Assembly (NCBI GenBank): GCA_028015205.1 | Contig: JAPWFG010000018.1 | Location: forward strand, 2,790,001-2,854,000 | DNA from: Mytilisepta virgata | Taxonomy: Eukaryota; Mollusca; Bivalvia; Mytilida; Mytilidae | Direction of reading: 5' to 3' | DNA length: 64,000 bases | Shown here: positions 47,012 through 58,515 of the stretch, piece by piece | Layout of the letters: the number at the start of each line of letters is the position of its first letter | Position numbering within the stretch: position 1 is the first letter of the stretch | The notes under the pieces: model-generated | Seen by the model: only the letters and a program-made list of their open reading frames with translations | Databases searched by the model: none | What the model was told of the DNA's origin: nothing | Program-made: the position numbers and the translations under genes

Positions 47012-47270
47012 ACTTCCGCATATCGGATTTGACATGGACAGCATGGTAGGTGTCCTGCAGGAAGCAGAGACTGCTTACTCTTCCGGAGCACCTGAGTCTA
47101 CCCCCGGTTTTTTGGTGGGGTCCATGTTGTTTATATGTTTTTAGTTTTTAATTGTAGTGCATGTATTGTTTTGGTCTTGTCTTCGTTGTTCTCCAGAGTT
47201 TGTCAGTTGTTACGATTTTTCTCTCCTTCGAATATCCCTTGGGTATTTCTTGACTTTACTTATAAAAACA
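47012..47270 (-). repeat. 235-bp dispersed repeat, copy 5 (full length)
   Basis: Reverse-strand copy from 'atatcggatttgacatggac' to 'cttgactttacttataa'. It abuts the RT-tail fragment. It serves as the uninterrupted reference for the nested insertion at 41971/43496. Confidence 0.8.
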
Positions 47271-48189
47271 ATGAAACGAACAAAATACAAACATATACTC
47301 CATGAATAGCCAGGATAATAAACAGAAGACTAAAAACTTTTCGATTCGAGTACCATTGCACATTTTAACAGAATTATATCAAAATCAAACAGGCTTTCGT
47401 CTCAAGACCGAGCTGATAATATATCAATATATATATAGTCCGAATATGGTGATATGTTAAAAATTTACGGTAAAGATGTGACAGGATAACGCTTATATAA
47501 AACAGGAGAAATACTTGGTGAAAATCGCATGTTCGAGCTGAACGAAACAAGGTGCATTAAATCAGTGGAATTATATCCGAGAAAACAACAAACAGAATTC
47601 AGCCAATCAGAAAATTAAAAGAACGATTTAGAGGAGGAGTTATCTTATGATTGTTTCTTGCGAGCTCCATTGAACTACCAAAATCAAAGCAATCTGAATA
47701 ATAGTACTTAGTCGGAAATTCTATAAATGCTCCAATTGGTACAGAACTTGCTCTTTTTCATTTTCCCCAATTTCCAATTACTCATAATTCAATAGTAATA
47801 TTCAACAAATCTGGTGGTTTAAAGTTTTCGTTTCACAACTGATTGGCTAGTTTAATGCCTATTACCAATGCTGAAGCATTTGTAATGGAAGGGCGGGGAT
47901 ATTAAATGCCGGCTTTTTGTGTTATGCAGAGAATTTAGTGTAATTAACCGGGCATTCAAAACAATTGTTAATATCGGGGCGCAAACATTAATACTTAGAA
48001 TTTACTATTTGACATTATCTGCTGTTACAAAATATTTCAAAACAGAAGGGTTGCGTAGACTGAAGTCGTGCATCGTGGCATCATTAATTAGTCCAGAAGC
48101 CAGAATGTTTGTCCGGGTATGATTCATTACTTAAATACATTTAAATTCCGTTCAAAATTTGACCAAAATTTACCCGAAATTTTTAAGGC
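47271..48189. other. Intron 5 sequence, no gene seen
   Basis: Only short frames of under 70 codons; nothing recognised. Confidence 0.45.
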
Positions 48190-48405
48190 TCCTTTGGTGC
48201 AGAGTTAACCCTTAGCTGAATTTGGATTCCCGTTTCCTTTAAATGTTTTGGGTTTTGATGGATGTGCTCATCAAGTCATCATTCTATCTTTAACCGGATT
48301 TCCAACATTTTGATCTCGAGAACTGCTTATGATGTTTTCAGTCAACAAAATGGCCATCCAGTACATCAAATGTATTCGGTATTTTGTGATACATTTTATT
48401 AGACG
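48190..48405 (+). repeat. 215-bp repeat, copy 2, with a decayed hammerhead
   Basis: Homologous to 25590-25810. At the hammerhead position the core reads CTTATGA (48326-48332, G to T) and the second core strand reads CAACAAAA (48343-48350) instead of CAACGAAA. The stem III block ATGGCCAT and a following C-CAG are kept. Two core changes should abolish cleavage. Confidence 0.7.
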
Positions 48406-49611
48406 TCAAATAATTCCATGTTGTGATTTTGCTATCATTTTATCATATAAAAAGACTTTTTCTGGACAAGTTCCAATGCATTTAAAACTAATTGCAAAAC
48501 GTTTAAAATGCATATTAAATTCATGGATATAGTATCTTTTGATTTTTGTGCGTCTACATTAGAACATTTACTCGCCTCCGATCTGTCATGTCATCTACAA
48601 CGATAAATATTTCAATCAATTGCGTTTTTAATTCTAGATATATTTTATTCTTCTCTCTATAAAAATGTACCATTGTAAAACTTTTGTTTTAAACTATACT
48701 AAAAATTTGCTCATTTAAGCAGGTCCGCTTGAAGGTCTTATGGTATTTAGTTTGATATAGTATAATGTCCAAGTACAGAGGAATACTTGTTTGTTTAGTT
48801 TTTGTAAATATTTGTCAGAGCACGTTCTTGGTATGGGTAGTTTATCTAGAACACGTACACTTCATTTGACGATTTAGGAAAATAGTATGGAGAAAATCAG
48901 AAATGTTATGTGTGTATGTGTGAGTGAAAAATGCTGTAAATATTTCTAAAATAAATAATATATCAAAAGTACATTTACCAAATATTATTATAATCTAAAA
49001 ACTAAAGGTGAACATAAATTTTGTTGCTGAATTGATAGTGGATGTACTACTTTAGTGGTGCATATTGAACATGTTAAAGTTCTGGATGAAAACAAGAATC
49101 ACGTTTCTTTGAGTTTCTCATATTTCGAAAGTAGTTTACTCAATTCTTACAGCACGTGATTAAGAAATAAAAATTATTTATTTTGGAAAAATTTACAGCA
49201 GTTTTGCACACTAAAAAAAAACATAATTTTTCTGAATGTTTTCTATACCATTTTTCTGAATTTTTAATTGAAGTGTACGATGTTGTTTTTATATGGTTTT
49301 GATATATGTATATGTCAGGTTAAAAGTAAAGAAAACTACAAAATATAACGGAAATAAACCAGAGAGTCATAAGATTCTTACTAACCTTTGGCGTGTATCA
49401 ATAGACCCGGACGATGAGTTTTGATAGATACTGAATACATTTTATTTACAAATCTGGGTCTCAGATATATGACCTTTCTTTTTTGATAAATAAAGACTGT
49501 AACATTGCTGCCATTGTTAATCCTTACTATTGATCCAGGGAAACGTACATATGTAATACTTCAAATAAATTACTTTAAAATAGTAAGTGTATATTTAGGA
49601 ATTAATTGTAG
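48406..49611. other. Rest of intron 5, no gene seen
   Basis: AT-rich, ends in AATTGTAG before exon 6. Confidence 0.45.
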
Positions 49612-49797
49612 ATACTTCAAGTAACGAAGAGAAAACGTATTCAATTTATTGCACGAATATATCAAATTCAAACGAGATTTTACTATACAATGGTAAACTG
49701 CCTAACCAGGACATTGTTGTCGAGAAACCAATCTGCAGATATGTGCGCATTTTACCACCTCATATTGCTCTTCACTTTTGTGAAATTGAAGTTATTG
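49612..49797 (+). CDS. Exon 6: second half of fucolectin-like domain 2
   Basis: 186 nt between TTGTAG and GTAAGT, phase 1-1. Residues include TYSIYCTNISNSNEILLYNG, KPICRYVRILPP and ALHFCEIEVIG. The (Y)VRI(L/I)...xLCE(I/V)EV close is the family hallmark. The frame is open throughout and joins exon 5 across codon AAT. The segment GFSLY seen in domain 1 is missing, so domain 2 is shorter and more diverged. Confidence 0.9.
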
Positions 49798-50508
49798 GTA
49801 AGTATTTTGAAAGTTCTTGTATGTAGTTTAAACACATTTTCTTTGTATGTGCCTTTCTTCAAAATAATGACAAATGTATACATTTATTTTGTTTTCTTCA
49901 ATTGATATTTTTCAAATGTTTTATGGATGTTTTAACTTGTCACTAATAATTAGAACTGTAGATATATAAATTTAATTTACAAAGTACACGAATATATTTT
50001 TTTCTCTTTTCTATCTCCAGGAGATTACACATATTTCAAATTATATTGTATATGGTGTGTACTGAATATCGTATTTGCTTTGTTGTGGATGGTGTATCGT
50101 GTCGACCTAAGTTTAATTGATCTGAATTCACACGTGTGCACATTTTTTCTATCGAATTAAATTGATGCATTACTTACGCGTACGGTTTTTTACGGCAGAT
50201 TTAAACTAGATTTACATGCCACATGCACATGATCCGTGCATTATATTCACAAAAGTTGCTGGGAAAAGTTTTATTTGTTCGTGGAATGGTCAGGCAATAG
50301 GAAATAATTATTGGTTCATGCATGTTTACTAGAATGTTTCGCTGTACAACAAACAATTGAATTTGAAATAATATATCCTGATCGTTAAAAACTGCAAGAA
50401 TTAGTGTTGGCCTTTTAAGACTATCAATACGAGAATGGCTGCACCCATAACTAAAACAAATCCTGTAAACAAACAGCTTTTAAATAATAATCCATAACAT
50501 AATTTCAG
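49798..50508. other. Intron 6, no gene seen
   Basis: AT-rich 711-bp intron ending ATTTCAG. Nothing recognised inside. Confidence 0.6.
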
Positions 50509-50643
50509 GGTGCAAGAGTAGATGGTATGGGAAATATTGTAACATGTCATGTCCAGAACATTGTGGAGGACCTTGTGATCTAGATACAGGGGATTGTACG
50601 CATGGCTGTACAGATGGATATACTGGAACTAAATGTGAAAGAG
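50509..50643 (+). CDS. Exon 7: EGF-like module
   Basis: 135 nt, phase 1-1. Residues GCKSRWYGKYCNMSCPEHC, then CDLDTGDCTHGCTDGYTG and KCER show eight cysteines in the C-x(n)-YG-x-x-C-x-x-x-C-P-x-x-C order of MEGF10-type EGF repeats. The donor is GTGTTA rather than GTAAG, the weakest in the gene, but the frame then reaches a stop, so a splice here is required. Confidence 0.9.
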
Positions 50644-50794
50644 GTGTTATTTAATTTTTAATTGTTTATTATTGATTCCTTCCTATTTTTATATAGATTT
50701 ACCTTAGGTTTACTCTTTTTGAAACAAATCTAACATTTATCAATAAATGCACATATTAAATGCAGTTTTTTATCAGCAGTTTAAATGATTTCAG
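50644..50794. other. Intron 7 (151 bp)
   Basis: The shortest intron of the gene, GT...TTTCAG, AT-rich. Confidence 0.8.
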
Positions 50795-50935
50795 AATGTG
50801 AAAATGGAAAATATGGAAGTAAATGTTCACGAACGTGTTCAGAAAATTGTAACTTCCCCCGATGTGACCATGTGACAGGAAGTTGTGTCAACGGAGCCTG
50901 CAAACCAGGGTGGATCGGAGATAACTGTACCACAG
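50795..50935 (+). CDS. Exon 8: EGF-like module
   Basis: 141 nt between ATTTCAG and GTATAA, phase 1-1. Residues ECENGKYGSKCSRTCSENC, CDHVTGSCVNGACKPGW and IGDNCTTG show eight cysteines and the G-W-x-G-x-x-C end of laminin-type EGF. It directly follows exon 7 in tandem arrangement. Confidence 0.92.
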
Positions 50936-51644
50936 GTATAAACCTTTTTGTTGTTAATACCTGACAGAAGAAATTTGCTGTTTACTGAAAATAGTAATTT
51001 TAGTGCTGATCTTATATTTGTGTGGATTCTGTGTTATGAATTTATTGTTTCCATTGATTGTCCTTACTTATGTAAAGAAGTTTGACCTATTATTTCTTTG
51101 TTTTTAGAGGTTTTCTAGAGATTTCTGAATTATTTTTTTTCTTTCTTATTTGTATTGACTTCTATAATGATCATTATACATAAAGGTTTATCTAAGATGG
51201 GAAATATGTGAAACGACCGTTATTTAGTAAATTTAGTAAATTGTAAATACGACAAAATTCACATCTCAAAATGAAAATATCAAATATAAACATATATTTT
51301 CACGTGAGTTTGATATCCGAAACCATGCGATTAGCCCCATCTTTATTCAAAACCAGCTCCGTCGAATCTTGTATTCTTAAAAGAATTATTGCTTTCATTT
51401 AAATGGGTTCAAAATATACACAATTGTTTTGTTTTCAATATTTTAAAATGATCAATCTTCTGATAATTGATATCTTGGTGTATGTGTTTATAGTCCTCCG
51501 AAAGTATATAATACATATACATATTGATACGGAAAATTATTTCTGTACACATAATTTTCACTTGTTTATGACATTGATTAAGATTAAAGTAAAGGAACTT
51601 CTCTTTAAAAAAATCTTTAATCAAAAAAATATACACTGGGTTGA
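50936..51644. other. Start of intron 8, no gene seen
   Basis: AT-rich; ORFs at 51403-51817 run into the minisatellite of the next element and are not coding. Confidence 0.5.
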
Positions 51645-53250
51645 ACGTGTAAATCACCAAAAGAATCGTGTAACGTGTCAAAATGTGGACTTGTAACGTG
51701 TGGATCGTGTGCGTGTAACGTGTGAATCGTGTGCGTATAACGTGCGAATCGTGCACGCGTATTTGCGTGTGGCAATAAATGTGTAATTTGAATCGTGTAA
51801 CGTGTACGACATTTCATTGGCCTAGAGAGATTTTAAAACGTGTGAATTCAAATCAGTACATATTTCAAACTCAAATTAAAATATGGTTGGAACAAACTTT
51901 CACCTGTGTTAAATATTTGAAAATGTTGATATTAATACTCAAGCACAGATTGTAATCTTTCGATTTTATTTTTGCTTGAAAAAATCATTTATTAATTTAT
52001 ATCTGCATAGTACTTTTCTACATAAGTATTTTTTTTGGTTATTATATTTCCACGCCGGATGACTCCTGGGCTAAAACAACATCTAACTAGACAAGCGATT
52101 AAGAGGTTCTACATATATGTATTTACCTTTAATTTTACCTGAGATGAGCTTTCTGATTAAAAAAAGGAATACATAAGAAATCTGACATAGCTAAATATTT
52201 TTCGTGATATAATTAATTATACTTGAATTTACTGAAAATAAAATAGATCACTTAAAACAATTATTGACAAAATAAATATTATTATCAAATGTATACATTT
52301 AGAGTTATGTTTTCAGATTAACTTCAACCTATATTATAAATATATTTACATGTATGTACAAATGTTTTAGGTAGAGAATATTAAATATTTTTATTCACTT
52401 ATGGTTTAATAATGTTTGAAATGAATAAATAATATTAAAAAAAATATCATATTTATATCAACTATATATTAACAGTTAATATTTTATATTATACTTTATA
52501 TTGTTAGTGAATAAATAAAGTTATTACAATTTAACTTATTATTGAATCATTAAACATTGTATATCTGAGGTAGATGAGGTAAATAAGAATTTGTCCCGTC
52601 AGAGGAACACTTAATCCCTTGTCTAATTAAATGCTGTTTTAGCCCAGGTGTCGCTCGTAGACTACCCCCATGACACGATGTCCTTTTTTTCAAAGAAGCC
52701 ATAATTGTGGTGTAAATTTTATTTTGCTGACAACTTTATTATCATCAAATCAATTTTGGTTAGTATGCCCAGGCTTATTTTAATTAGATAAAAATAACAT
52801 GAAAAGGTTAATTGATTTTAAATAAATTTAAAATATAATTTTACTGTTCTGTTATGAAGTTTAATAAATCTCCCATCAACGAAAATAACATACGCAAATA
52901 AACATTTGTATTTATAAAACAAGTTTAATGTGGGCCGTTTAATTTGACCGGATTCCTTTTCCAGCTTTTATCATATTTATTTATTTTAAACCAAACGAAA
53001 TTTTAAATACATTTCAATGCTACTCATATCTGACACAAAATTTTATTAATTCGTTTCAGTATATTCCGTTCGTATTTTACAAGCATAATTAAAAGAAATC
53101 GCAAAATCGTAAATCGTGTATCGTGTAACGTGCATTGTGTGGTTTGCGTGTAACGTGCGAAGCGTGTATCGTGTGAATCGTTTGTGTGTAACGGGCGAAT
53201 CGTGTGAGTGTAACGTGTAAATCGTATGAGTGTAATTTAGTCCGTTACAA
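51645..53250. repeat. 1.6-kb element with GTGTAAC/GAATCGTG minisatellite ends, copy 2
   Basis: Left end CGTGTAAATCACCAAA (about 51645-51660) is followed by 'gtgtaacgtgtgaatcgtgt' arrays. The right end carries the same arrays and closes 'gagtgtaatttagtccgtta'. The interior aligns with 21520-22850 over most of its length with scattered substitutions and small indels, and lacks the 55-bp inverted arm. Non-autonomous; superfamily unknown. Confidence 0.75.
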
Positions 53251-53741
53251 TGTGCAGTCGTCCTATTTTAAAGCACATGTCATTACATTTAATGGTTTTA
53301 ATCAAGTAAATATCTGCATAAATCATTTTTGCAGGACAAAATGTAAACAGAAGTAGGACAATTGTTCAGAGAACAATTGCAAGGTCTTTCCCGTGTCAAC
53401 TGGACCTTTTATCGCAAGTTGGTATTGACATAATTATATATGGTTTCTAGGATGTTCTTTGCATTGCTGAAAATTATGTTATCTATGACCTTGACTATTC
53501 ACCTTCTATTTTCACTTGTTTAGTTAAAATATAGTATATATGGTTGTAAAGTAATTTTCAGTCGGTTGGTAATGACTTTTTTAGATGACTTTGACCCTTG
53601 ACCTTCGATTTTGACTTAAGTTCTGAACGTAAATATATGTGGTTCCAAGGTACTTTTTAGTCGGTTGCTAGGGACTTTTCCGATGAGGTTGACAAATGAC
53701 CTTCTATTTTGACTTGAAGAACTATATTGTAGAGTCATATA

Positions 53742-55283
53742 TACTGAACCGCAAAAGAAACGTCGCTTTTTCAAAATGTTAGCAAAATTCAAAATAAATA
53801 TTAATAAATGATTTTTATATAATCAGTATTACGATTACATCACCAGGTAAGATTAAATTACCTGTGAATTAAATTTTCGTTTGAATAATTTTCAGTTGAT
53901 ATCGTAGAGCGACCGTACCTAAAACCGCTCGTGGGACACACTTGGCGGTAATTTTTCTTAAATCTTAAATGTTCGTGAAATTCATGCTACTTTATGGGTA
54001 TAAAAGGCCGGAGAAAATTAAAGAGTGTTGGTATCAGTGTTGACACAGAAGCTATGCCACGTCTGACTCCACAACAGAGAGAACAGGCCATTGGTCGATT
54101 GGATGCTGGGCAATCTGCCAGAGTTATTGCTAACGACTTCAACTGTGCTGTTCGAATAATTGAACGTTTACGGACACGGTACAATGCAACAAACAGCACA
54201 AATGACCGTCCACGGAGTGGTAGACCCCAAGTCACTACCCTTAGACAGAATAGAGGCATTGTTCGTCACCATTTGATGAATCGGTTCATCCCAGCTGCCG
54301 AAACTGCCAGAAACACTGTTGGAACACATGGACGACCCATAAGTGATGATACGGTTCGTCGGCGATTAGCTGCTAGAAACATGAGATGTCGCCGTCCAGC
54401 AAGAGGACCTATTCTTACTCCTCGACACCTTTAAGCTCGTCTTCAGTGGGCCACTCAGCGACAGAATTGGCGAAATCGACAATGGCGTAACATCATCTTC
54501 TCTGACGAAAGCCGTTACTGCATTTCAACAGCCGATAGCAGAACCAGAGTGTGGAGAAGACGCGGGGAACGTTACGAAGACAGCTGCATTCTGGAAACAG
54601 ACGCATGGGGAGGACCTAGCATCATGGTATGGGGTGGAATCGGCCTTAACGTTAAACTTGGTCCAGTCATCTTTCAGAACCTTGGCCCAGGCAGAGGAAA
54701 TGGCGTAACAGCTGCCCGTTACATCGACCAAGTCTTGACACCCCATGTTCAGCCCCATTTCGCACGTCATCAAAACAAGACTTTCCAACAGGACAATGCA
54801 CGTGCGCATACCGCAAGAGCCACAAGAGACTTCCTACAGCAGAATAACATTAATGTTATGGATTGGCCGGCTTTGAGTCCAGATTTAAACCCTATTGAAC
54901 GTTTATGGGACGAAGTTCAAAGACGGTTGAATAATGAGCAGCCAAGTCCGACAACTGCAGCTGAACTTTCACAAGCGTTTCAGAGAGTATGGGCACGTAT
55001 TCCGATGGCGTTTATTAATCGGCTCATCAACTCCATGTACGGAAGATATGCCGCAGTAATTGGTGCCGGTGGAGGACATACACGTTATTAACGGACGTGG
55101 GAGCACAGCATTGAAAACATGTGACGTTGCGACAATTATGACGTTTTTGTGAACATTGTAACCAAAAGACTGTAAATCATTCATTAAATTTTGTAAAAAT
55201 TCATTTAAAATATATAAATGTCACTTTGAAATAAATGTATGTGAACATGTCATTTTGTGCGACGTTTCTTTTGCGGTTCAGTG
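53742..55283 (+). mobile_element. Tc1/mariner transposon, structurally complete
   Basis: Terminal inverted repeats ACTGAACCGCAAAAGAAACG(TCGC) at 53743-53766 and 55259-55282 match perfectly over 24 bp, with a one-base difference at the outermost position, and TA lies at each edge as the target duplication. The 1542-bp length and a single DD34E transposase gene are typical of Tc1. The insertion lies within one 110-bp unit of copy A; copy B has no such insertion. Confidence 0.95.
54054..55091 (+). pseudogene. Tc1 transposase, interrupted by one nonsense codon
   Basis: From the ATG at 54054 (upstream ATG at 53994 is also open) to the stop at 55089-55091 the frame is 345 residues, the usual Tc1 length. 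The sole break is a TAA at 54432-54434; the frame is the same before and after. Domains: paired-type helix-turn-helix start PRLTPQQREQAIGRL, linker RPRSGRP, then the DD34E catalytic core with D in FSDES (54504-54506), D in QQDNARAHTA (54792-54794) and E in NPIERLWDE (54897-54899), exactly 34 residues apart. The transposase would cut and rejoin the element at its inverted repeats. With this stop the copy cannot make a full enzyme, but its ends could still be mobilised by an active relative. Confidence 0.93.
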
Positions 55284-56529
55284 TATATAAATATATATAT
55301 TTGGTTTCAAAGTACTTTTCGTCAGTTGGTAAGGACTTGTTCGGTGACCTTGACATTTGACCCTCCATTTTGTATTGAACAGCTATATTATAGAGCCCTA
55401 TTCATATATAAATATACGGTTGCTAGGTACTTTTCCGTCGGTTTGTTAGGACCTGTTTGATGACTTTGACCTTTGACATTCCATTTTGTTTGAAACCGCT
55501 ACAATATAAAGTCCTGAACATCAATATATATGGTTGCTAGGTACTTTTACTCGGGTGTTATCGTTACTTAGTACCATTACATCGGGTGTTAATGCCATTT
55601 TCAATGAACTTTATGTTTGACATTTGTTTCAACATTTAAATCTTTTCAAACTAATCATTTTTTGCATCGACATTTTCTTCCGATCTATTATAGTTTGCGA
55701 GATATAAATTTTAAACTATTAAAATGCCAAGGGTAATAACCCTATAAGTTGTCGTTGTACTGATTAGAACCATGAGACATATGTAGATGTTAAAATTCTA
55801 AACATTTTTCTCAATACATTTTATCAGCTATCTATTACGGTTTATGAGACAAAGCGGTAACACGGTCATAGGTCAAGAGTCCCAAGTCTCTACGACTAAC
55901 TGTTTATGTGTTTTGACAATTTACGTGTTCTGTTATTCATAGGCGAAAGACTCCTGTATAGAGTCGGTATACTGCTTTGACCGAATCAAGACAACGTTAC
56001 GTCTAGACAAGATTGGCATGTTCCCCGATATATTTCAGTAATCTTTAATTGTTTCAGAAACAGAGAGGTAACAATGTTTAAGATCAGGGTCAAGTTTTAC
56101 CTTCACCTTTGACTTTAAGGTCAATATCAATGTCATGACCTGTGATGATCACTGGTGGAAGTCTTAAATCTTTACGACTAACCGTTCCTGACTTATAACC
56201 CTTAAGATGTTCCGTTAATTATCCGAGGGGGAATTAACTCTAATAAGGAGTCAATGTTTAAATAAGAACAAACATGTGTCTAGAGATGTCGAAACTTTCC
56301 ACCTTTCGGCTTGCATCTATATGCTACGGTTTCTGTGATAGAGCGGGAAAAAGGATTAGGGTGCTCGGGCAGATAACTCTGTATCGATAAAGCATTCGGC
56401 TTTACAGGGTGGATCTTGAATCCGGTTTATCATTTCGGACCATCTTGCGAAATATGATTTTGATATGTTTCGAAATGAAAAAAATCTTGACATCAAACTT
56501 GGCAGAAATGAAGAACCAGAAATATAATT

Positions 56530-58210
56530 GTTCAGAGAACAATTGCAAGGTCTTTCGCGTGTCAAATTGACCTTTTATCTGAAGTTCGTATTACATATAT
56601 GTTTTCTAGGGTTTTGCTATTAACCATGACTTTGATTGTTGACCGTTGCTTGTATACTTCCTCTGAATATAATTATATGTGGTTGGTAGGGACTTTTTCA
56701 TCGGTTGCTAAGGAAGTTTCCAATGACCTTCATCCTTGACCTTCCATTTTCATGTAAAGCTGAAATATAGGGTCCTTAACATAAATACATACAGTTGCTA
56801 CATGTATGTACTTTTCAAGCGGTTGCTGGGAACTTTTTCGATGATCTTGACCCTTGACCTTCCATATTGATTTGAACAGCTATATTATTGAGTCCTGAAC
56901 ATATATATATATATATATATATATATGTTTGCAAGGTACTTTCCAGTCGGTTATTTATGACTTTTTCGATGACCTTGAACTCTGACCTTCCATTTTGACT
57001 TGAACAGCTATATTATAGTCCTGAAGATAAATATATATGGTTGCTAGGTACATTTCCCTCGGTTGATAAAGACTTTTTCAACAACTTTGACCCTTGACAT
57101 TCTATTTGGCTGGAACAACTATTATATAGAATCCTGAACATCAATATATATGGTTGCTAGGTAAGGTAGTTTTTTCGGTTGCTAATGCCCTTTTCAATGA
57201 ACTTGATGTTTGACGTTTGACCTTGGTATCAACATCTAGATCTTTTGAAAATGATCATTTTTTATATTGGAATTTTCTTCATAGTTCGCGAAATGTAAAA
57301 GAAAATACAAAAGTGCTAAGAGAACCCAAGAGACAAGTGTAGATCGTGACATTCTAAACATTTTTCGCAATACATTTCATCAATTATATGTTAAGATTGA
57401 TGAGACAGAGCGGTAACAAGGTTTAAGGTCAAGTTTTATCTTGGCCTTTGACCTCGGCGACATTTTGAAGTTTTTGATTTCTGATGAACAATGGTGCAAG
57501 TCCCAAATCTTTAAGACTGTCCGTTAATGAGTTTTGAACATTTCCGTGTTATATTAAATATTCAAGTGCCATTAACTCCTATAAGGAGTAGATATACTGC
57601 TTTTACAGAAACAGGACAAACTTGCGTCTTGACAAAATGAACATTTTCTCAATACATTTAATCAGCTGTCCTTTACAGTTTACGAGACAGTGCGGTAACA
57701 ATTTTTAAGGTCAGGGGTCAAGTTTGACCTTTATCTTAGACCCGAGGTCAGTTTCAAGAATTATGACCTGTGGTGGTCATTGATGAATGTACCAAGTCTC
57801 CACGACTAACCCTTCATGACTTTTGACCCTTAAAGTGTTCCGATAACTGTTCAAGAGGCAGTGACTCTAATAAGGAGTCGTCAAAATGTTTTGTTCAAGG
57901 ATAACAAGCGTTAGGCTTGATATGTCGAACATTTTCCACCTTTCGGTTTGTTTCCATCTGTTACGGTTTATGTGACAGAGCAGTAGCATGGTTTAGGGTG
58001 TTCGGCTGATATGTCTGTATAAAGATTGCAGCTTTGCATGGTCAATCCGGAATGCGGTTTATCATTCAGAACAATCATGCGAAATACCATTTCGATATGT
58101 CGCGAAACAAAAAGTATTTCCGAGTTCGAAAACTTGGCGGAAAAGAATAATAAAAATAATCGTAAGAAATACAGAAAGGTCTTCCCTTTGGAAACGGGAA
58201 AGACCTAAAT
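56530..58210. repeat. Copy B of the 1.6-kb tandem segmental duplication
   Basis: Starts 'agaacaattgcaaggtcttt' near 56537 and keeps the same order of about six 110-bp units and downstream blocks as copy A. It ends at a hairpin 'aggtcttccctttgg' / 'acgggaaagacct' (58178-58207), whose right strand is the inverse of the 'aggtctttcccgt' at the left edge of copy A. The (AT)n run at 56899-56925 expands one unit. The 60-codon frame at 58026-58208 is a repeat artefact. Confidence 0.8.
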
Positions 58211-58329
58211 TAAGTACATTTACAAGTATACATATACAATTGTTTCATTTTTTTTACCTGAACCAAACTAACAAATTATCCAGAATCTTAGACATAACAA
58301 GCAGTCACCTTGTTGGTATTTATACTCTA

Positions 58330-58515
58330 TTGTTTTTTATTGTGTGTTTTACACACCAGAGTGTTCGGATAGATACCAACCCATAAAACCGGTTTAAACC
58401 CACCAGTATTCAGTATCTGTACCAGGTTAGACTATCCTGACTCTCTGTTGTGTTCGTGTTTGTGTTTTGTACTCTTTTATGTTGTTTTTTTGTCAGGCGT
58501 TTTGTCAGTTGGGTT
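58330..58515 (+). repeat. Dispersed repeat pair, member 1
   Basis: Blocks 'tacaccaga', 'ataaaaccggtttaa', 'tatctgtaccaggttagact', 'tgtgttttgtac', 'gttttgtcagtt' appear in the same order at 61905-62100. No coding content. Confidence 0.6.

Larger units (their letters stand above)
53350..56520. repeat. Copy A of a 1.6-kb tandem segmental duplication (contains the Tc1 element)
   Basis: Starts 'agaacaattgcaaggtcttt' at 53372 and includes about six units of roughly 110 bp of the form 'atatatggttgctaggtact' + 'ttttccgatgaccttgaccc' + 'tgacttgaacagctatatta'. Then come blocks 'tcaatgaacttyatgtttga', 'caatacatttyatcagctat', 'gagacaaagcggtaacac' and 'aatccggtttatcat'. Removing the Tc1 insertion leaves about 1.63 kb, parallel to 56530-58200. 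Confidence 0.8.

Noticed and set aside
51403..51817. ORFs rich in RTRFTRYTHTIHTL-like repeats
   Set aside because: They are translations of the CGTGTAACGTGTGAATCGTG minisatellite, also seen at 21.4 and 22.8 kb.
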